The position numbers were made by a program, and so were the translations under genes. Under the pieces are notes generated by a model. That model did not search any database, was not told the origin of the DNA, and saw nothing but the letters and a program-made list of their open reading frames with translations. Below, in pieces: positions 1-14,268 of a DNA stretch of 64,000 nucleotides. Location: positions 69,905-133,904 of the forward strand of contig QJNS01000180.1 of the NCBI GenBank assembly GCA_004154925.1. Direction: 5' to 3'. Source of the stretch: Monosporascus cannonballus (lineage: Eukaryota; Ascomycota; Sordariomycetes; Xylariales). The first letter of the stretch is position 1. Each line of letters starts with the position of its first letter.

Positions 1-99
1 ATTATATATGTTAATAAAATTAATTAAATCGGAATTAAATCACTTTTAAAATATTTATTATATTTAACGAATATTATGTTTAATAACTCTAAATTTATA

Positions 100-1900
100 T
101 AAGTGGTTTTTTAATCTTTTTTAAAGATTTATTTATTTTCGAAGATATATAGATTTTTATTAATTTTACATAATTGGTATAATTTTAAAATGTATTTCTA
201 AAAAATTTGATATATTTTTAATACAAACGGAAGAAAATAATTTCGTATTTCGAAAGTGATTATAAGTTCGAAAATGCTATATTTATATTTAAAGAAGCAG
301 TTTATTTAATTACGTAGTTTTTTTTAAATTTTATATAAGGATTTAAAATCATGAGCTTTTCGATATTTCAATTTCAAAGTTTTTTAACGTTTTTAATTCA
401 TATAATATATTTAAAAAAACCGTTTTATTTTATGTTAATTTGGTAATATATTCAATATTATCATTTTGTTTTTAAATATGTATATTAATTTTTGTGTGAC
501 TTAACCTTCGAAAATATTATTATTGTAATATATTTTAATAATCTATAATTAATAAATTATTTAATTAAAAACCGAAATGATTTAGAGCTAATTTTACATT
601 TAAATGTTTTTACAAAATATAAAACATTGAAATATAACATAAATGTTAATATAATATAATTTTTAAATTTGATTTTAATTATAGAAGAAACTTTATGTAT
701 ATATATATATTATTTAAGTTTAAAAATATTCTTTTGTTCAAATTCAAATGCAACGTAGTTACTTTTCAATATGTAAATAAACTAAGTAATCGCCGAAATA
801 GCAGACGAAAAGAAATTTAATAAATTAAACATATTTTTAAAACTCTTTTAAATATATTATATATTTAACAAACTTGTAAAATCCGTAAAATTGGTTATAT
901 AAATATTTATAATTATAAATATGTGCTCAAAATTAACCGTATTTGTTATATATTTTATAACATGATAATAAAAAATAAAGAAACTATTTTAATTTAATAA
1001 TTATTTTAACAGCCGTTTATTTTAAATAATATTTATAAGTTTTAATTTTAAAATCTACGTAAATAGAATAACTTTCGTATTAAGAACATTATATTAAGTC
1101 TGTGAAATTATGGTAATAATTAACTTTGCCTTTAAGAAATCGAAAGTATCTTTTTTTTACCTTGTTATTTATATTTTCTTTTACCGTTCTGCTTTTTTAA
1201 AAGAACTATCTTTTTTAAAAGAAAAAAATATTATTTAGTTTTAAAATACGTTTTATTATTATTACACTATTTTATATTAAAATATTTATTTATTTTTCTT
1301 CAATATCATGATTAAAACTTTTATATATATTTCGCGTATTGGATTTCTTTTTTAAATATCTGTAAAAACATTCGTTAATTAATCATAATACATTTCTCGA
1401 TTTAGATCGTAAAGATTTCAATTTAAGGCACTATATATAATTTGTTATTAATTTAAAACTTAAATTCAATATAATAAAATAATGAACTATTTTTTTAATA
1501 AATTTAAAATTAGCACTAAACCGTTAAATGTAAATATATATTGCAATATTACTTTAAAGTAATAGAAATAAAAATTAATTTATTATATACTACTTTTTTA
1601 TATAGAATTTTAAACAACATTCGAATAGTTTTAATAAATACCGATATTTATTAAAAATATCATTTAGTATATTTAAAAAATCGACAAGATTATTTCGTAA
1701 GTAATTGTTTTAAAATAAAGTTAAATTGTTTAAATAACGTTTGTTAATACTTATAAAATCTTTATTATATATTAATACATTTCCATTAATTCCTTTATAA
1801 AACTTGAAATAAAATTTAATTTAAGTTGTATTATTTTTACATTTACATATTTATTAAAAAATCTTTAAAAGATTAATTTATAATTTTGAAATATAACGAA
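100..1900. repeat. Decayed direct repeat, copy A
   Basis: Several anchor words recur in the same order about 5,055-5,096 bases downstream in copy B: TTTTCGATATTTCAATTT near 356, TTATTTTAACAGCCG at 1,001, and AAAATTTAATTTAAGTT near 1,810. Differences are mostly C/T and G/A. The constant offset over about 1.7 kb shows an old duplication of one repeat rather than chance AT similarity. No coding capacity or element type could be recognised. The outer limits are approximate and the copy may extend left of the window. Confidence 0.55.
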
Positions 1901-3548
1901 TATAGTGTATATATATTTAAAAATATTAATAAGTTCTAAAAAGATTTTTATTTATAAAGAGTTATAAGCTGAAAATATATTAAAAATTACGTTCCTTAGG
2001 CATTTCCGAGTTTTATATTTTTATTTTGAAAATAAACCTGTTTTATAATTGAAACATTTTTTCGTTATTGTTAACATATTTTTATAAATGTTTTTTAATC
2101 ATATAATTATATAAATAAATAATATAAATAGAGAGAAAAGTTTTAAGAGAATTTTAAAAAGTATTATTAAGTAGAAAAACAATTATAAGAAATTTTAAAC
2201 TGTTTATTTCGTTTTGATAAAAAATTCTTTTTTAAAAACAGAGCTAAAATAATAACGCTAAACTTTTTAAAAAATAATATAAAATGATAAAAGAATTTAA
2301 TGTTAAAAGAATATAGAATATAAATAGTTCTCAAGGATTATTACGTAAATATACTATGTTTTTAAAATTAATATAATAATAAATATGTTTTTTATATATT
2401 GTAAATTAAATATAAATAATGAACGTTTATTATTGATAATTTTAAGTATCTTTAAAATAGTTAATTAGGATTTTAATAATACATTTGTTAATTAAAGTTT
2501 TTATATTTGTTAAGTAATTAAACGGTTCTTATAATTTTAATGCAAATATTTTCAACTTATTTCACTATTAGATTTTATTTTTATTTAATTTAAAACTTAA
2601 TGATTATCTATTTTATATTTATTACAGCATTTTATTAAATTTAAATTTTCTTAAAAACAGAATTTCACAAACAAATTTAAATAAAAATATAAAACGTAAA
2701 AACTATGTATTTTATTTTTGTTAATAATATTTTTAATTATATTTAAAAAGCATTGTATTAGTTTTAAATAAATTACACTTTTCAAAAATATGTTTATTAT
2801 TTATTTTTTAACGTAAAATGTAGTTAAAATTATGTTTTATTTATAACATAAATGAAGAAAATTCTTTTTTAATTAAATTAATGTTTTAATTATTTTTTTC
2901 GACTATTAAATTATTTGTATTTAGCAAAATTATATATTAATTTTTAGTATTATTCTTTTTGTTTAAAATATTATTATAATATGTATTACAACTTTATTCA
3001 ATATTTTTTAACTTCTTGTTTTTTTGCATTATACTTATATATTGTTATATATATAATATATTCATGGTTTTATTAATAACTAATATACAAATCAAAATAT
3101 TAATTTGAAATTTAATTTTATTTTGTTATTTATTTATTCTTTTTCAATACAATACAACCGTTAAGTTAAATACCACTTTTATTTATTTCCAGAAGTCAAG
3201 TTTAAATTTAAAAATAAATAACCTATTTTAATTTAATAAAACTTTATTTTTATATTTCATACTTATCGAAATAATTTGGCATAGAAAAACAAGTTAAGTA
3301 TTTTATTATTATGATTATTTCTTTAAAAAAAAGTAAACAATATTTTTACTTAATAAATTTTATAATATTACTTATATTTTACTATATTTATTTTTAATGA
3401 TGTACTTTTTAAATGAAAATAAATTAATAACACTAAATTAAATTATATTATTTCTTATTTTATTATAAATTAATTTTATTTCTTTCGGCGGAGGTTTTAT
3501 TAAAATACAATAATACTCTTTTTGCTAATCCGTTTAATTTTTAATGTT

Positions 3549-3643
3549 TAGTTTTTAATTTTTAATTTTTAATTTTTAATTTTTAATTTTTAATTTTTAA
3601 TTTTTAATTTTTAATTTTTAATTTTTAATTTTTAATTTTTAAT
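3549..3643. repeat. Period-7 satellite (AATTTTT)n
   Basis: About 13 near-perfect tandem copies of a 7-base unit of the form TAATTTT. It is not a six-base TTAGGG-type array, so it is not a telomere. A simple-sequence expansion inside the AT-rich block is the plainest reading. Confidence 0.9.
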
Positions 3644-5159
3644 ATGAACTTTTCGTGTTAGAAGAATTTCGAAATAACGTTATGAATTTCGAAGTTTATT
3701 GTTTAAGTATTTTATATAATTAACTAACTTTATTTATATTATGTTATAAAATTTGTAAATTTCTTTTTAAAATTTATAAAATTATCATAACATTTATAAT
3801 TAAAAGTATTTATTAAAAGTTTTTAATATTATATATTTAAATCTATAGTTTTATAAACTTGAATAAAAGTTTGATATTATGTATTTAAGTTTTCGGAGTT
3901 AATAAGTCGAATAAGTCTTTTGAAATTAAAATATATGTAAAAAATCGTTTTAATCTTATTAATTCCTTTACTATTTTATATTATTGATAATTGTAAATAA
4001 GTATTTATTATAAATCGAATATTTAGGTGTGTACTTTGTAATATCACAAAGTAATAAGTTATTAAATATTACGTGTAAGGCGTAATTTAAAATATTTATT
4101 TTATATAGCCTGTTCTGTAAGCGTTAAATATTTTATTTTTAAATTATGAAAAACAATTTAACTTTTGTTAAAATGTAAAATCTTTTAATATATTTTAATA
4201 ATAATATTTGTTAATAACTTAAATATAGTTATATATTTTCTAATTAAGTTATACATATAATTAATATATTTCAAAATATGTTAAATATTATAGCCTTTAT
4301 TGAATTAGAAGCGAACTAAATTTTAATTATTTGAAATTTAAATTCTTGAATTCAAGTTCAATTAAACATAAAAGTAAAATGTACAATGATTAGCTTTTAA
4401 ATATATTATTTGTATTTGATTAAGTTATGTCAAATAGATATATTATTTAAATACTTTTTAAAAATAAATATAACTAATAATTAAAAGTTTAAAAAGGTAT
4501 TAATAAACGTTATTAAGATAATCCAATATTAGTAATATTTCTATATTATTTTAAACACTATTTTCATTTTTTGTAGATATTTTAATGCGGTAATAATTAT
4601 TTTCAAAATATCTGCAAAAATTAAAAATATTTATTTGTAATTATAATATTATTTAGTTACTTACAATTAATTATAAATCGATAAACGACACTTACGTTTT
4701 GGTTAATTGTTGCATTATTGTCAAAATTGAATATTATAAAAATTAAATAGTTGATGAAAAATTTAAAACTTTAAATATATTGATTTAAGTTTAACAATAT
4801 ATTTTTGAAAAGTTTTTAATTTTTTAAAATTTATAGAAAAAGCTTTATAAAATTTAAAATAATATTTTTAAAGAAATATTTCATGTTGTTATTAATTATA
4901 TAATAAGAATTCATATTCTTTCTATTTCTTTGCTTTTTTATATTTATAATATATCGAAGTTATTATTATACTTTAACAAAGAATTTATGTTTATCTGCAA
5001 TTAATTTCATAAAAACCTTTTTTAAGTAGTATTTTATTCTTTTTAAAAACGTTTAAGCCATAAATTAATCGATGAATTAACAAAATAAAGTTAAATTACT
5101 TTTAGAATAATATTATATTTTAAAATATGTATTGTTTTTATTAAAGGTTATTTATAATA

Positions 5160-7000
5160 TTTTTTAATTCAGATAAAAAGATTTTAATTTCCTAATATAT
5201 TTATTTTTCTTCGTATTTGAATAGGTTTTTATTTATCGTAAGTAAGTTACGTAATTTAAAGTTTCGTTTTTTTAAAAAAATTAATATTTTTATTAGTTTT
5301 TAATCTTTTTTTTACATTAATTATAATTTTAAAGTCTTTGTTGTTATAGTGAAAATAGATTTTAATTTAGTTACGAATATCTTTGCTTTATATAAAGTTT
5401 TATATTAATAAGTTTTTCGATATTTTAATTTTAAGATTTTTTAGTGGTTTTTTAATAACGTAGTTTATTTATAAAAAGATGTTTTAATTTTCGAACGTTC
5501 TTAGTGCTATGTTTAATATAATAGTTATTTCTATATTTATACTGTTTTTTACTTAATTAATACTTGAAAATAACGGGCTTTTAAGTTTAATTTTTTGTTT
5601 TGTATATTTCTAATTATAAAGTTAAATTTGTATATTTTCAAAAAAACTAGTTTTATATTTAGAAAGTTATACTAAGTATAAAATATTTGACAATCATATA
5701 AATATGTTTATAATATAACTATTTGAATTTACTTTAAATCATAATTTATCTAACAAGATTCAAGATATTTAGATTTTCAAAAAGGCTATATATATTTATA
5801 ATTCGTATTTAGTTCTTTAAATACTTTTTATTTTATTTATATCAAAAGTCCGCTTTTTAATACGAATATAAATTAAAAAAGCATCGGCATAATGGATTAA
5901 GAACTGTATTGAATTATAGAGATTCGTTATTTTCTTATATAATTTATAAAATTTAAGAAATAACTATTTATAATTATTAATATCTGGCAGAAACTGCCCG
6001 TATTCGGTATATATTCTATATTTTTGCCCATCAACATGTTTAAAATATTTAACTTTATAATTATTTTAACAGCTGTTTAAGTTAAATAGTATTTATAAGT
6101 TTTAATTTTAAACTTTTGACATATTAAATAATTTTTGCATTTAAGAATATTATTCTAAACTTTCACAAATACAATAATAATAAATCTTAGTTTAAAAAGG
6201 TCGAATTTGGCTTTTTTCCTTTTTTTACTTTATATTTATTTTATATTTAGCCGTTTTACTTTTTAAACAATTACGAGAAATTTAAGGTTTTTTTAACGAC
6301 AAAAAAATATTTCTTTTTCAAATGTTTTTCGTTATAATTAAAATATTTTACGTTAAATTTATTCTTTTTAGTGTTTTTAAAAAGATAATCATTTTTTTTA
6401 AAAAAGTTTATCTTTATTTTTTAAAATTCGATTATTAAAGGTTTTATCAATATTTCGTTTATGAATTCCTTTTCGAAATAGTGATTAAAAATATATGTAA
6501 TAATAATTATAATTTTATTGATATTTTTTATAAAATATTAATTAAGTTTTAAGCTGCTATAATAAAGAGAAAATAATACACTTTTTTTAAATATTTGAAT
6601 TTTCTATTAAACGCTTAAATTTGATGATACGTTTATATATTAATTTTATTTATTAGAAAGAAATAATATTATTTAGTTCTATATTATATTCTATTTAAGC
6701 TTTTATATATTACTTAAACCTCTTTTTAAAATATTCGTACTTCGTAAAAATCTAACTAATTACGCTTTAAAAGTCGTTAGAATAATTTTTTCAATAATAG
6801 TTTATAATAGGTTTCAATTATAAAAATATGTTCCTAATAAATAACTACAAAATTATAATTATTTTTTTTAAATACTATTAGCTAAAGATTTTCTAAAACT
6901 TTAAATAAAATTTAATTTGAGTTAAAAATACTTTTATATTCATAAATTGGTTATAAATTTTAAAGAAAACCAATTTATAACTTTAACGTTTGGTAGTCCA
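5160..7000. repeat. Decayed direct repeat, copy B
   Basis: Partner of copy A (about 100-1,900). Matching anchors are TTTTTCGATATTTTAATTTT at about 5,413, ATTATTTTAACAGCTG at 6,061, and AAAATTTAATTTGAGTT near 6,905. A short GC-richer patch at about 5,986-6,012 aligns with a T/A-converted patch near 921-950 in copy A, suggesting copy A lost more C/G. Limits are approximate. Confidence 0.55.
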
Positions 7001-7129
7001 GAATCGTTAAAAACTAAAACAAATATTTTGCACAATTAATTTATACGAAATAATAATAAAATTAAGATCTTTTATTATTAATCAAATATAACGTTTTTTT
7101 AAAAGATATACTTTGATAAATTAACTGTC

Positions 7130-7560
7130 TAACTTTTTATTAATTGTTTTGCTTTTTAATTTTATTTTATATTTTTTTTCTTGTTTTCTTTAACTTTTTT
7201 AACTTTAAACTCTTAAACTTTTAAAAATTTTCTTTATAACGAAAAATTATTACGAAAAAAGCTCTCTTAAAATTAGATAATTATGAATATTGTATTATTA
7301 AGTAAGTAAAATATCTTTTAAATAAAAATAAATTAGTTTATTTAATTATTAATAATTTCTTAATTAATAATGGCCATCAAACTTAGTATTTACTTTTTGA
7401 ATATCGTTTTATAATATTGCTTTTATTAAATTACAACAAAATTAAAAAAACATAAAGTATTTATTTATTACGAATTAAAAAATGATTAAAATATAACGAA
7501 CTTATTATATATTTACTTAAAAATATAAGCGGTATCCGAAATAAGATTTTGATTTATTTG
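7130..7560. repeat. Degenerate repeat, left copy (about 950-bp spacing)
   Basis: A pyrimidine-rich stretch followed by CGTTTTATAATATTGCTTTT (about 7,405) matches, in order, a stretch at 8,090-8,520 that contains CGTTATTTTATAATATTG (about 8,353). The offset stays near 950 across about 400 bases. No coding content is recognisable. Confidence 0.4.
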
Positions 7561-8089
7561 TAGTAATAAAATAAGAAATACTTTAAGGATATATTTGTTA
7601 GAACAATTTACAAATCTTTTTCGTAATTAAAAAATAATACATTTAATTAAAATTTTAAATTAATAATATAAAAGGGAGAAAGTTAAGAGATTATTTATAT
7701 AAAAACTATTTCTTATATAGCATTTTATTAGGTTTTTTTAATTAATATTAATTCTTGTATGTTTCGAAAATAGAAAAAAACAGGCTTTTTAAAAGTTTTG
7801 CGTTATTTTGAGATTTAAAGAGAATAATACCAAAATTTACCCGAGTTGCTTGTAACTCTACTACAAAACGAGCAACTCTGAGCCTCCTCCCTAGTTATGT
7901 TTTGTAAGTTGTAATATAATGTTTAATATTTATAATAAACAAAGAAAGAAATACTACTTTAGCGTAATGAATTAGCATCGAATAACGGCACCATTAAGGC
8001 GTTTTATTATTAAACGAATTTGACATTTTCTTTTTTCAAGGCTCGGAATTTCGTTATTAAGATATATAATTTTTTATTAACTAAAAGTT

Positions 8090-8520
8090 TTTTTTCTTTG
8101 CTTTTTCGCTTTGTTTTATAATTTTCTTCAACTTTTTCCTATTTTTCTTTTATTTCGGACACTTAAACTTTAATAATATCTTTAACGGCCGCAAGTTACT
8201 GCTAAAAAGAAAAAGAACCCTTTTAAGATCGAATTATAGCCGGTTTTATATTGTTAGTAAGTAGAAAATTTCTTTAATTTATATTGAATAATCTCATTAT
8301 AAATCTTTTATCACTTAATAACGAAAATCAGGGTTATAATTTGCTTTTTAAACGTTATTTTATAATATTGTTTCTATTATATTTAAAAAAAACTATATAT
8401 TAAAGTAAATAGTGCATTATTTATAAGTTATTAATTAAATAGTACTAAAATAATACGAACGAATTATATATATATTAAGAAATATATATCAATTTCAAGA
8501 TAGAGTTGTAATTTATAAAT
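8090..8520. repeat. Degenerate repeat, right copy (about 950-bp spacing)
   Basis: Partner of 7,130-7,560. This copy keeps more C and G (for example ACGGCCGCAAG near 8,186), so it is less RIP-mutated than its partner. It ends about 250 bases before the Tc1/mariner left inverted repeat, and the relation between the two is unknown. Confidence 0.4.
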
Positions 8521-8758
8521 AATACTAATGCGAAAACGTTTTTAAAAATGTTTTTATCAAAATAATTTATAACTTTTTTATAAAAATAAAACTACATTAT
8601 TGCTGATTATAAATTTAAATTAATACTTAAGAACGAAAGTTATTATATAGTTATTTTTTAAAAACAATATGGTTTATATATTTTTCTTTTTTCAATATGT
8701 ATACTGTAAATTTATAGAATTTATATAATCTGGTTCCAGATTAGCTCGATTATATAGA

Positions 8759-10168
8759 TATAATGAAAGGCCAAAATAATCCGGCCCAAATTCCCTAGCC
8801 ACTCGATTTTCAAAAACCACTTCTCGATAATATTCAAGTTTCCAAAATTCATAACTTTTTTAAATCATAGCCGATTTCGAAGTTTTTTATGCCGAATTAA
8901 CTGCCGGTCGTTACAAAGGTCAAGAATTTACTTCTAGAAAAAAAGCTTACATCATTATTATAAATAAGCTTAGGATACTATAATGTTATTTAACAGATTT
9001 ATTTAAAACCTTAAAATCCGTTATTACTTCCATTATTAACAACTAGAAAAACGGCCGCACCTTCGATTCGAAACAAAAAAAAATCGCCCGGGTTTTTCGA
9101 AACGTCAAAAAAGGTAAATTCTTTTATTTTGTAAACAAAAACCGAAAAATTACGTATAAAAATATTCGGAAACTAATCGGGTTCAAAATTAATATCCGTT
9201 TTATTAAACGTATTATAAAAAAACAAAATGTTCGTAAATAAAAATCTTTAAAAAATATTTTTTTAAAAACAATAATGAAAACTAAATATATTTTTATATA
9301 TTATTGATTTAATTATTTTAAAACTTTATTATAAATACAAAATATTAAAATTAATAAAACTTTTAACTAATAATTCCAGGTTATATTTTCCGACGAATCT
9401 TTTTGTCAAAATTCTTTTAATAACCCAACGGCTTAAATATTTCGTTTCTCGTCCGAAAAATAAAATAAGGAATTCGTTAACCTTAGAAACTACGTTAAAA
9501 CAAATATATCCATTATAATTTAAGGTAAGATATAAATCGGGACGGATAAGAAAAGGTGCCGTACGCTTTTTATCGTTATATAACGAGACTCAACTCTAAA
9601 ACCAAACGGTTTTAAACGAAAGATTAACAATTAGAATTATCGGACAGTTTTAAACGAAATATTATTATCGATTTATAAGCCCTGGCGTTTTTTTCAACAG
9701 GATAACGCTACCATATATATCTATAAAGAATCTCTAAATTAGTTAATAAATAACGCTATAAAGGTTTTTCAGAATTAGCTACCATATAGCCCTAACCTTA
9801 ACCCAATTAAACATATATAGGCTGCATTTAAAAAAAGCTTAAAAAATATTTCCGGACCTTTAAGAACTTAAAAAAACAAATTAGATATTATCCGTTTTAT
9901 CGAATATTTACATAAAATATAAAAAACCATCCCGGACGCTTTTATAATAAAGGTTATTATATCTATAGAAAAACGGCTGCAAGCTATTAAGGAAATTAAA
10001 GGTTGGTATATACAGTTTTAAAGTCTAAAAACAAACGAATATAATATTAAAACCCGTTTATTTTTACGATTTTATTTAATTAAAATATGTATATATAAAG
10101 TTATTAATAAATATAGGTGTAGTTAAAAGTTATAAGGTTAAGCCTGATTATTTTAGCCTTTTACTATA
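8759..10168 (+). mobile_element. Tc1/mariner DNA transposon relic
   Basis: A 1.41-kb element with imperfect terminal inverted repeats: 8,759-8,789 (GAAAGGCCAAAATAATCCGG core) and 10,139-10,168, whose reverse complement reads GTAAAAGGCTAAAATAATCAGG. Both ends abut TA, the usual target of this superfamily. Inside on the + strand are broken transposase motifs: a helix-turn-helix-like stretch about 9,110-9,240, an SDES-type first Asp near 9,395, QQDNA at about 9,695-9,709, and SPNLNPI about 9,788-9,808. The codon expected to be the catalytic Glu after NPI is AAA and the following Trp codon reads TAG, both explained by G-to-A mutation. Non-functional. Confidence 0.85.
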
Positions 10169-11079
10169 ACTTAAAAAAGCTAATAACCTTATCCGAAATT
10201 TAGCGATGGAAAATTCGCGCTAAATTTAAAAAAAGATTTTTTCGAAACGAAAACCCCTATTTTTATAAAAGATTTATAAAATTTCCGCTTTAATAAATAA
10301 ATAATAACGTTAATACAAAACCATATTACTTTTAATTAATCTTTAAAAAATTAATTAATTATTAAAAAATTAAAAAAAAATTTAAAAGATTAACCAATTT
10401 TTTTCAAACAAAATAAATTAAATATTTAGGTGTTTTTTATTTAATTATATGTAGGATATAATATAAGTTTTATTATATATTTTATATATTTATTTTATAT
10501 TTAATTTAAATTTAACGGTATTTTCAGTATAATTAAAACATTTTTTAATTACAAATCGATTTTATTAAGTAACAAATTAAAAAGACGCAAAGCCTATTTT
10601 GAATCTATATAATATATATATAACTACTAAATTAGTTATTAACGGAAGCTTTAAATATGTTTATTATAAATTAACGTTTAAAGATTTATAAAAACAATCG
10701 GAATAAGATATTAAATATTTTTAACCTTAACAAAAGAATTACGTATTATAAGTTGGTCGAATATGGTGAATTTAATTATTTTCGATTAATAATTGAATAT
10801 AATAAATTCGATTACGGTTAGCGAATAATTAAATAAAATACCGTTAAATTATTAATATAACTCATTATATAATTACATTTTTTATTTTTATAAAGTATTC
10901 AAATAATATTAATTTATAATATAAATTACTTACTCAAAATATTTTTAATAATATAACATTTAATTAAATTATTTATTTATATTTATTTTATAAAACTTTT
11001 ATTAATACAAATACACATAATTTAACTTTAATATTATAATCTCAAATAATACTTAATAGGTATATAAAAATAAAATACG

Positions 11080-11165
11080 GCGGTTAATATTCGAACTAAT
11101 AACGTTTTACTTTTAGTAATATAATAATTACGTTGTTATTTTCGTATCGTAATATATACTAATTA
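11080..11165 (-). other. tRNA-like relic (weak)
   Basis: Read on the minus strand, the stretch contains GTTCGAATATTAACC at about 11,082-11,096, close to an RNA polymerase III B box with a T-loop, preceded by an arm able to pair around a TACTAAAAGTA loop. It could be a RIP-decayed tRNA or tRNA-derived SINE, or chance. No intact cloverleaf could be drawn. Confidence 0.2.
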
Positions 11166-13774
11166 ATTAACATTTGAATTTATTATACGTTAAAAATTTT
11201 ATTTAGTAATATTAATAATATTTTATAATATATTTAATCCTGTATTTATTAAGGATTACCTAAATTTATATTAATATATAAAATATACAAAATGTTTTTA
11301 AATAAAATTGATTTTAGTTAAAAAGTATTTTAATTTTAAATTAAATAATTTCCTTAATTAAAAGAACGTTTTTTTAATAACTTAAATAATACAATAAAAA
11401 TTTAAATAAATGGAAAATTAAAGTTTAATTTTAAAATATTAATATCAAATATTTATAAAAACAAAACAATATATATTAAAATTCTTTTGATAAAGTTGCG
11501 ATAAAAGAATAATTGGGATATAAAAGTCTCGGTTTAATTTCCATTTTATACATATTTTACCATCGTTTTTTAACTTTATTTATAAGTATTTCCACAATTT
11601 TTAATTATATTTATATATAATTTAAAATCTTTATTAACTTATTATTTTTACATATATTTATATCCTTATTTTATAAAATATCGGATAATTGCATATTATG
11701 CATCTAATATTTATTAGCGTATTTAGAGTTTAAAATTTTAATTACTTATATTTTATGATATAAATTTACGTGTAATTTTTTAAAAAAAATAAATTCGAAA
11801 AGAATTACATTTTTATTTAAAAACGCACACCTTTAAGCGTATGTCGACGATATAAGTACATAATATATATTCGATTAATTATATAAGCCTAAAATGCCGC
11901 CAAATTTATTTAAAATTTATTTAACGAAAATGAATAATTTTTAATTTAGTAAATTTTAAATACAAATTAATTAATATTTATTTTACATATAAAATTGATA
12001 TATAACTTTTTTATATTATTTATTATATTATATAAAATATTTAAATTTAGATTTTTAGTGCTTTCTTATAATACATTTAATAAAGTATTTTGATTTATTA
12101 ATTTATTTTTATATAAATATAAAATTATCATATCATATATTACGTAAATATTTAAATAATAACGCTTTAAATGTTATTATCATAATATAAAGTTCTAAAA
12201 ATAATTAAGGCGGAAATTTAGAAGTTTATATAGAAAAACGGAATTTATCAAAACTTTTGTACCTTTATTATATTTTTTTATTTAATACTTAATGTATTTC
12301 GAATATATTTCAATAAAACTTTCGAGTTTCATTTAATTAATAAAATTCGTAATAAATAATATTTTTCAAACAATATTATCATTTAATTTATATTAATATT
12401 TACCATTAATGAAAATTTATAATAATTATAAAAGCTTCGAATATATTTTGAAAAAACCTTATTCAAATTATTTAAGAAATAATACAATTAAAATTTTTAT
12501 TTAATAAATTATTATTAAATACGTTATATTTAATTATAATAACGCTTTAATTTCAATATTTTAATAGCAATTTAAAAATATAAGACATTAATAATTATAG
12601 TACTTTTACGATTTGAAACAAATGTATAAAAGTTACTTTTAAAATATATTAGTTTAATTTTTTATATATTAAAGAATTTTAATTACAATAATACGCGATT
12701 AATAATATATATATTAAAAAATTAAAAATTCGAAATAGAAATATTATAATAAAATATCAAATTTATCTAATCTTAGAATATTTTTATTTTAAATGTTTGT
12801 AATATATTTTATAAAATAATATTAAAATAAATAAAAATTTATATTATATTATAAATTTTAACATTAATTGAAACATTTTAATTATAATAAATTAAAATAT
12901 AAAATTATGTCCTATCACATTTTTAAAATTAAAATTAAAATAAAGTAAAAAAAGTATTAATCTTAATTAACACGGATAATTATTTTATATTATAATATGA
13001 AAAAAGATTATTAAAATAAAAAATTTAATACGATTAAAGTACTAATATTAAATGTTGATAATTAAAATAACAAAAAATATACTAAATAATGATAATAACT
13101 GGTAATACCTAAAGGTTAAACCTATAGCGAAAAAGAATTTCTTATAGATGCGAAATCTGGGTTTTTTAATTAACCAAACCTGATCATAGGTATAATGCCT
13201 CGCCCCATGTCAGTATTAAAATATTAAAATTATTATATTTAATAAATAAGGTAAAAGATAATATTAATTTTAATATTAATATAGTTTAATAACAAATGAT
13301 TATATCGGTATTTTTATAATAAAGGTTTGATAAAAATTAAAATAATATAAAAAATAACAAAAAAATTTATTTTAGTAGCTTAAAGCGATATAATAAATTA
13401 TATTATATTTATTATATCCAAAATATATAATATATTCAAAATCAATATAAAGATATTACTTTATTAATATTTCTTACGTATATATTACGAAATTTTCGAT
13501 TATATTTATAAGAGAATTAGAAATATATAAAAACCTAAATAATAATATTATTTTTTCGGAAATATTTCGTTTGAAAATAAAAACCGTTGACAAATACTTT
13601 TATAATAATTAATAAAAATTAATATTTGTTAAAAGGTTTTGTATTATTATAAATAACATAAATATTAACTAAAAGAAAATTAATTTAATAAATAATAAAA
13701 AGGTATTAATGAAACAGATTACCAGTTTTTATTTTTACTAAACAATTATAACTAGTTAAAAACCGACATTTTTA

Positions 13775-13798
13775 AATATATATATATATATATATATA
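13775..13798. repeat. (TA)n microsatellite
   Basis: An uninterrupted run of about 11 TA dinucleotides in the AT-rich block. Confidence 0.9.
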
Positions 13799-14268
13799 AC
13801 AACATATTATATAATGTATGAAATCTAATTATTTAATATATCAAAATCTTATAATATAATATAAAATAAATATTTTATTTTAAAATTTAAATATATTATT
13901 AAAAACGATAAATAAAATATTTAAATACATTTTAAAACAAACGCAAAATAAATTTAAAAATATTTAATAAAAACTATAAAATAATGATTATATATAAAAA
14001 ATTTAAAAACAATTTTTAAATATTATAATAAAAAGTGTTAGTACCTTAAATATTTTAAATATATATGTTAAAATATATTAACATATTATAATAATACAAA
14101 ATTAAAATAGTTTTAAACTTTATACAATATTATTAAATAATTATGATAAAAATAAGAAATATTTACAATTTATTAAATATTATTTAAAGAAATTATTTTT
14201 ATATCTAGTCGAAAAATAATCATAAATATAAATATAATAATATAATTATTATCTTAATATCGAAAAAA

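Noticed and set aside
3549..3643. Telomere-like array
   Set aside because: The unit is 7 bases of A/T and lies inside a transposon-rich block; RIP of TTAGGG would keep a 6-base period.
13090..13212. Small solo LTR
   Set aside because: TG/CA ends and a GC-richer patch only; flanks AATAA and GTATT do not match and no relative was found in the window.
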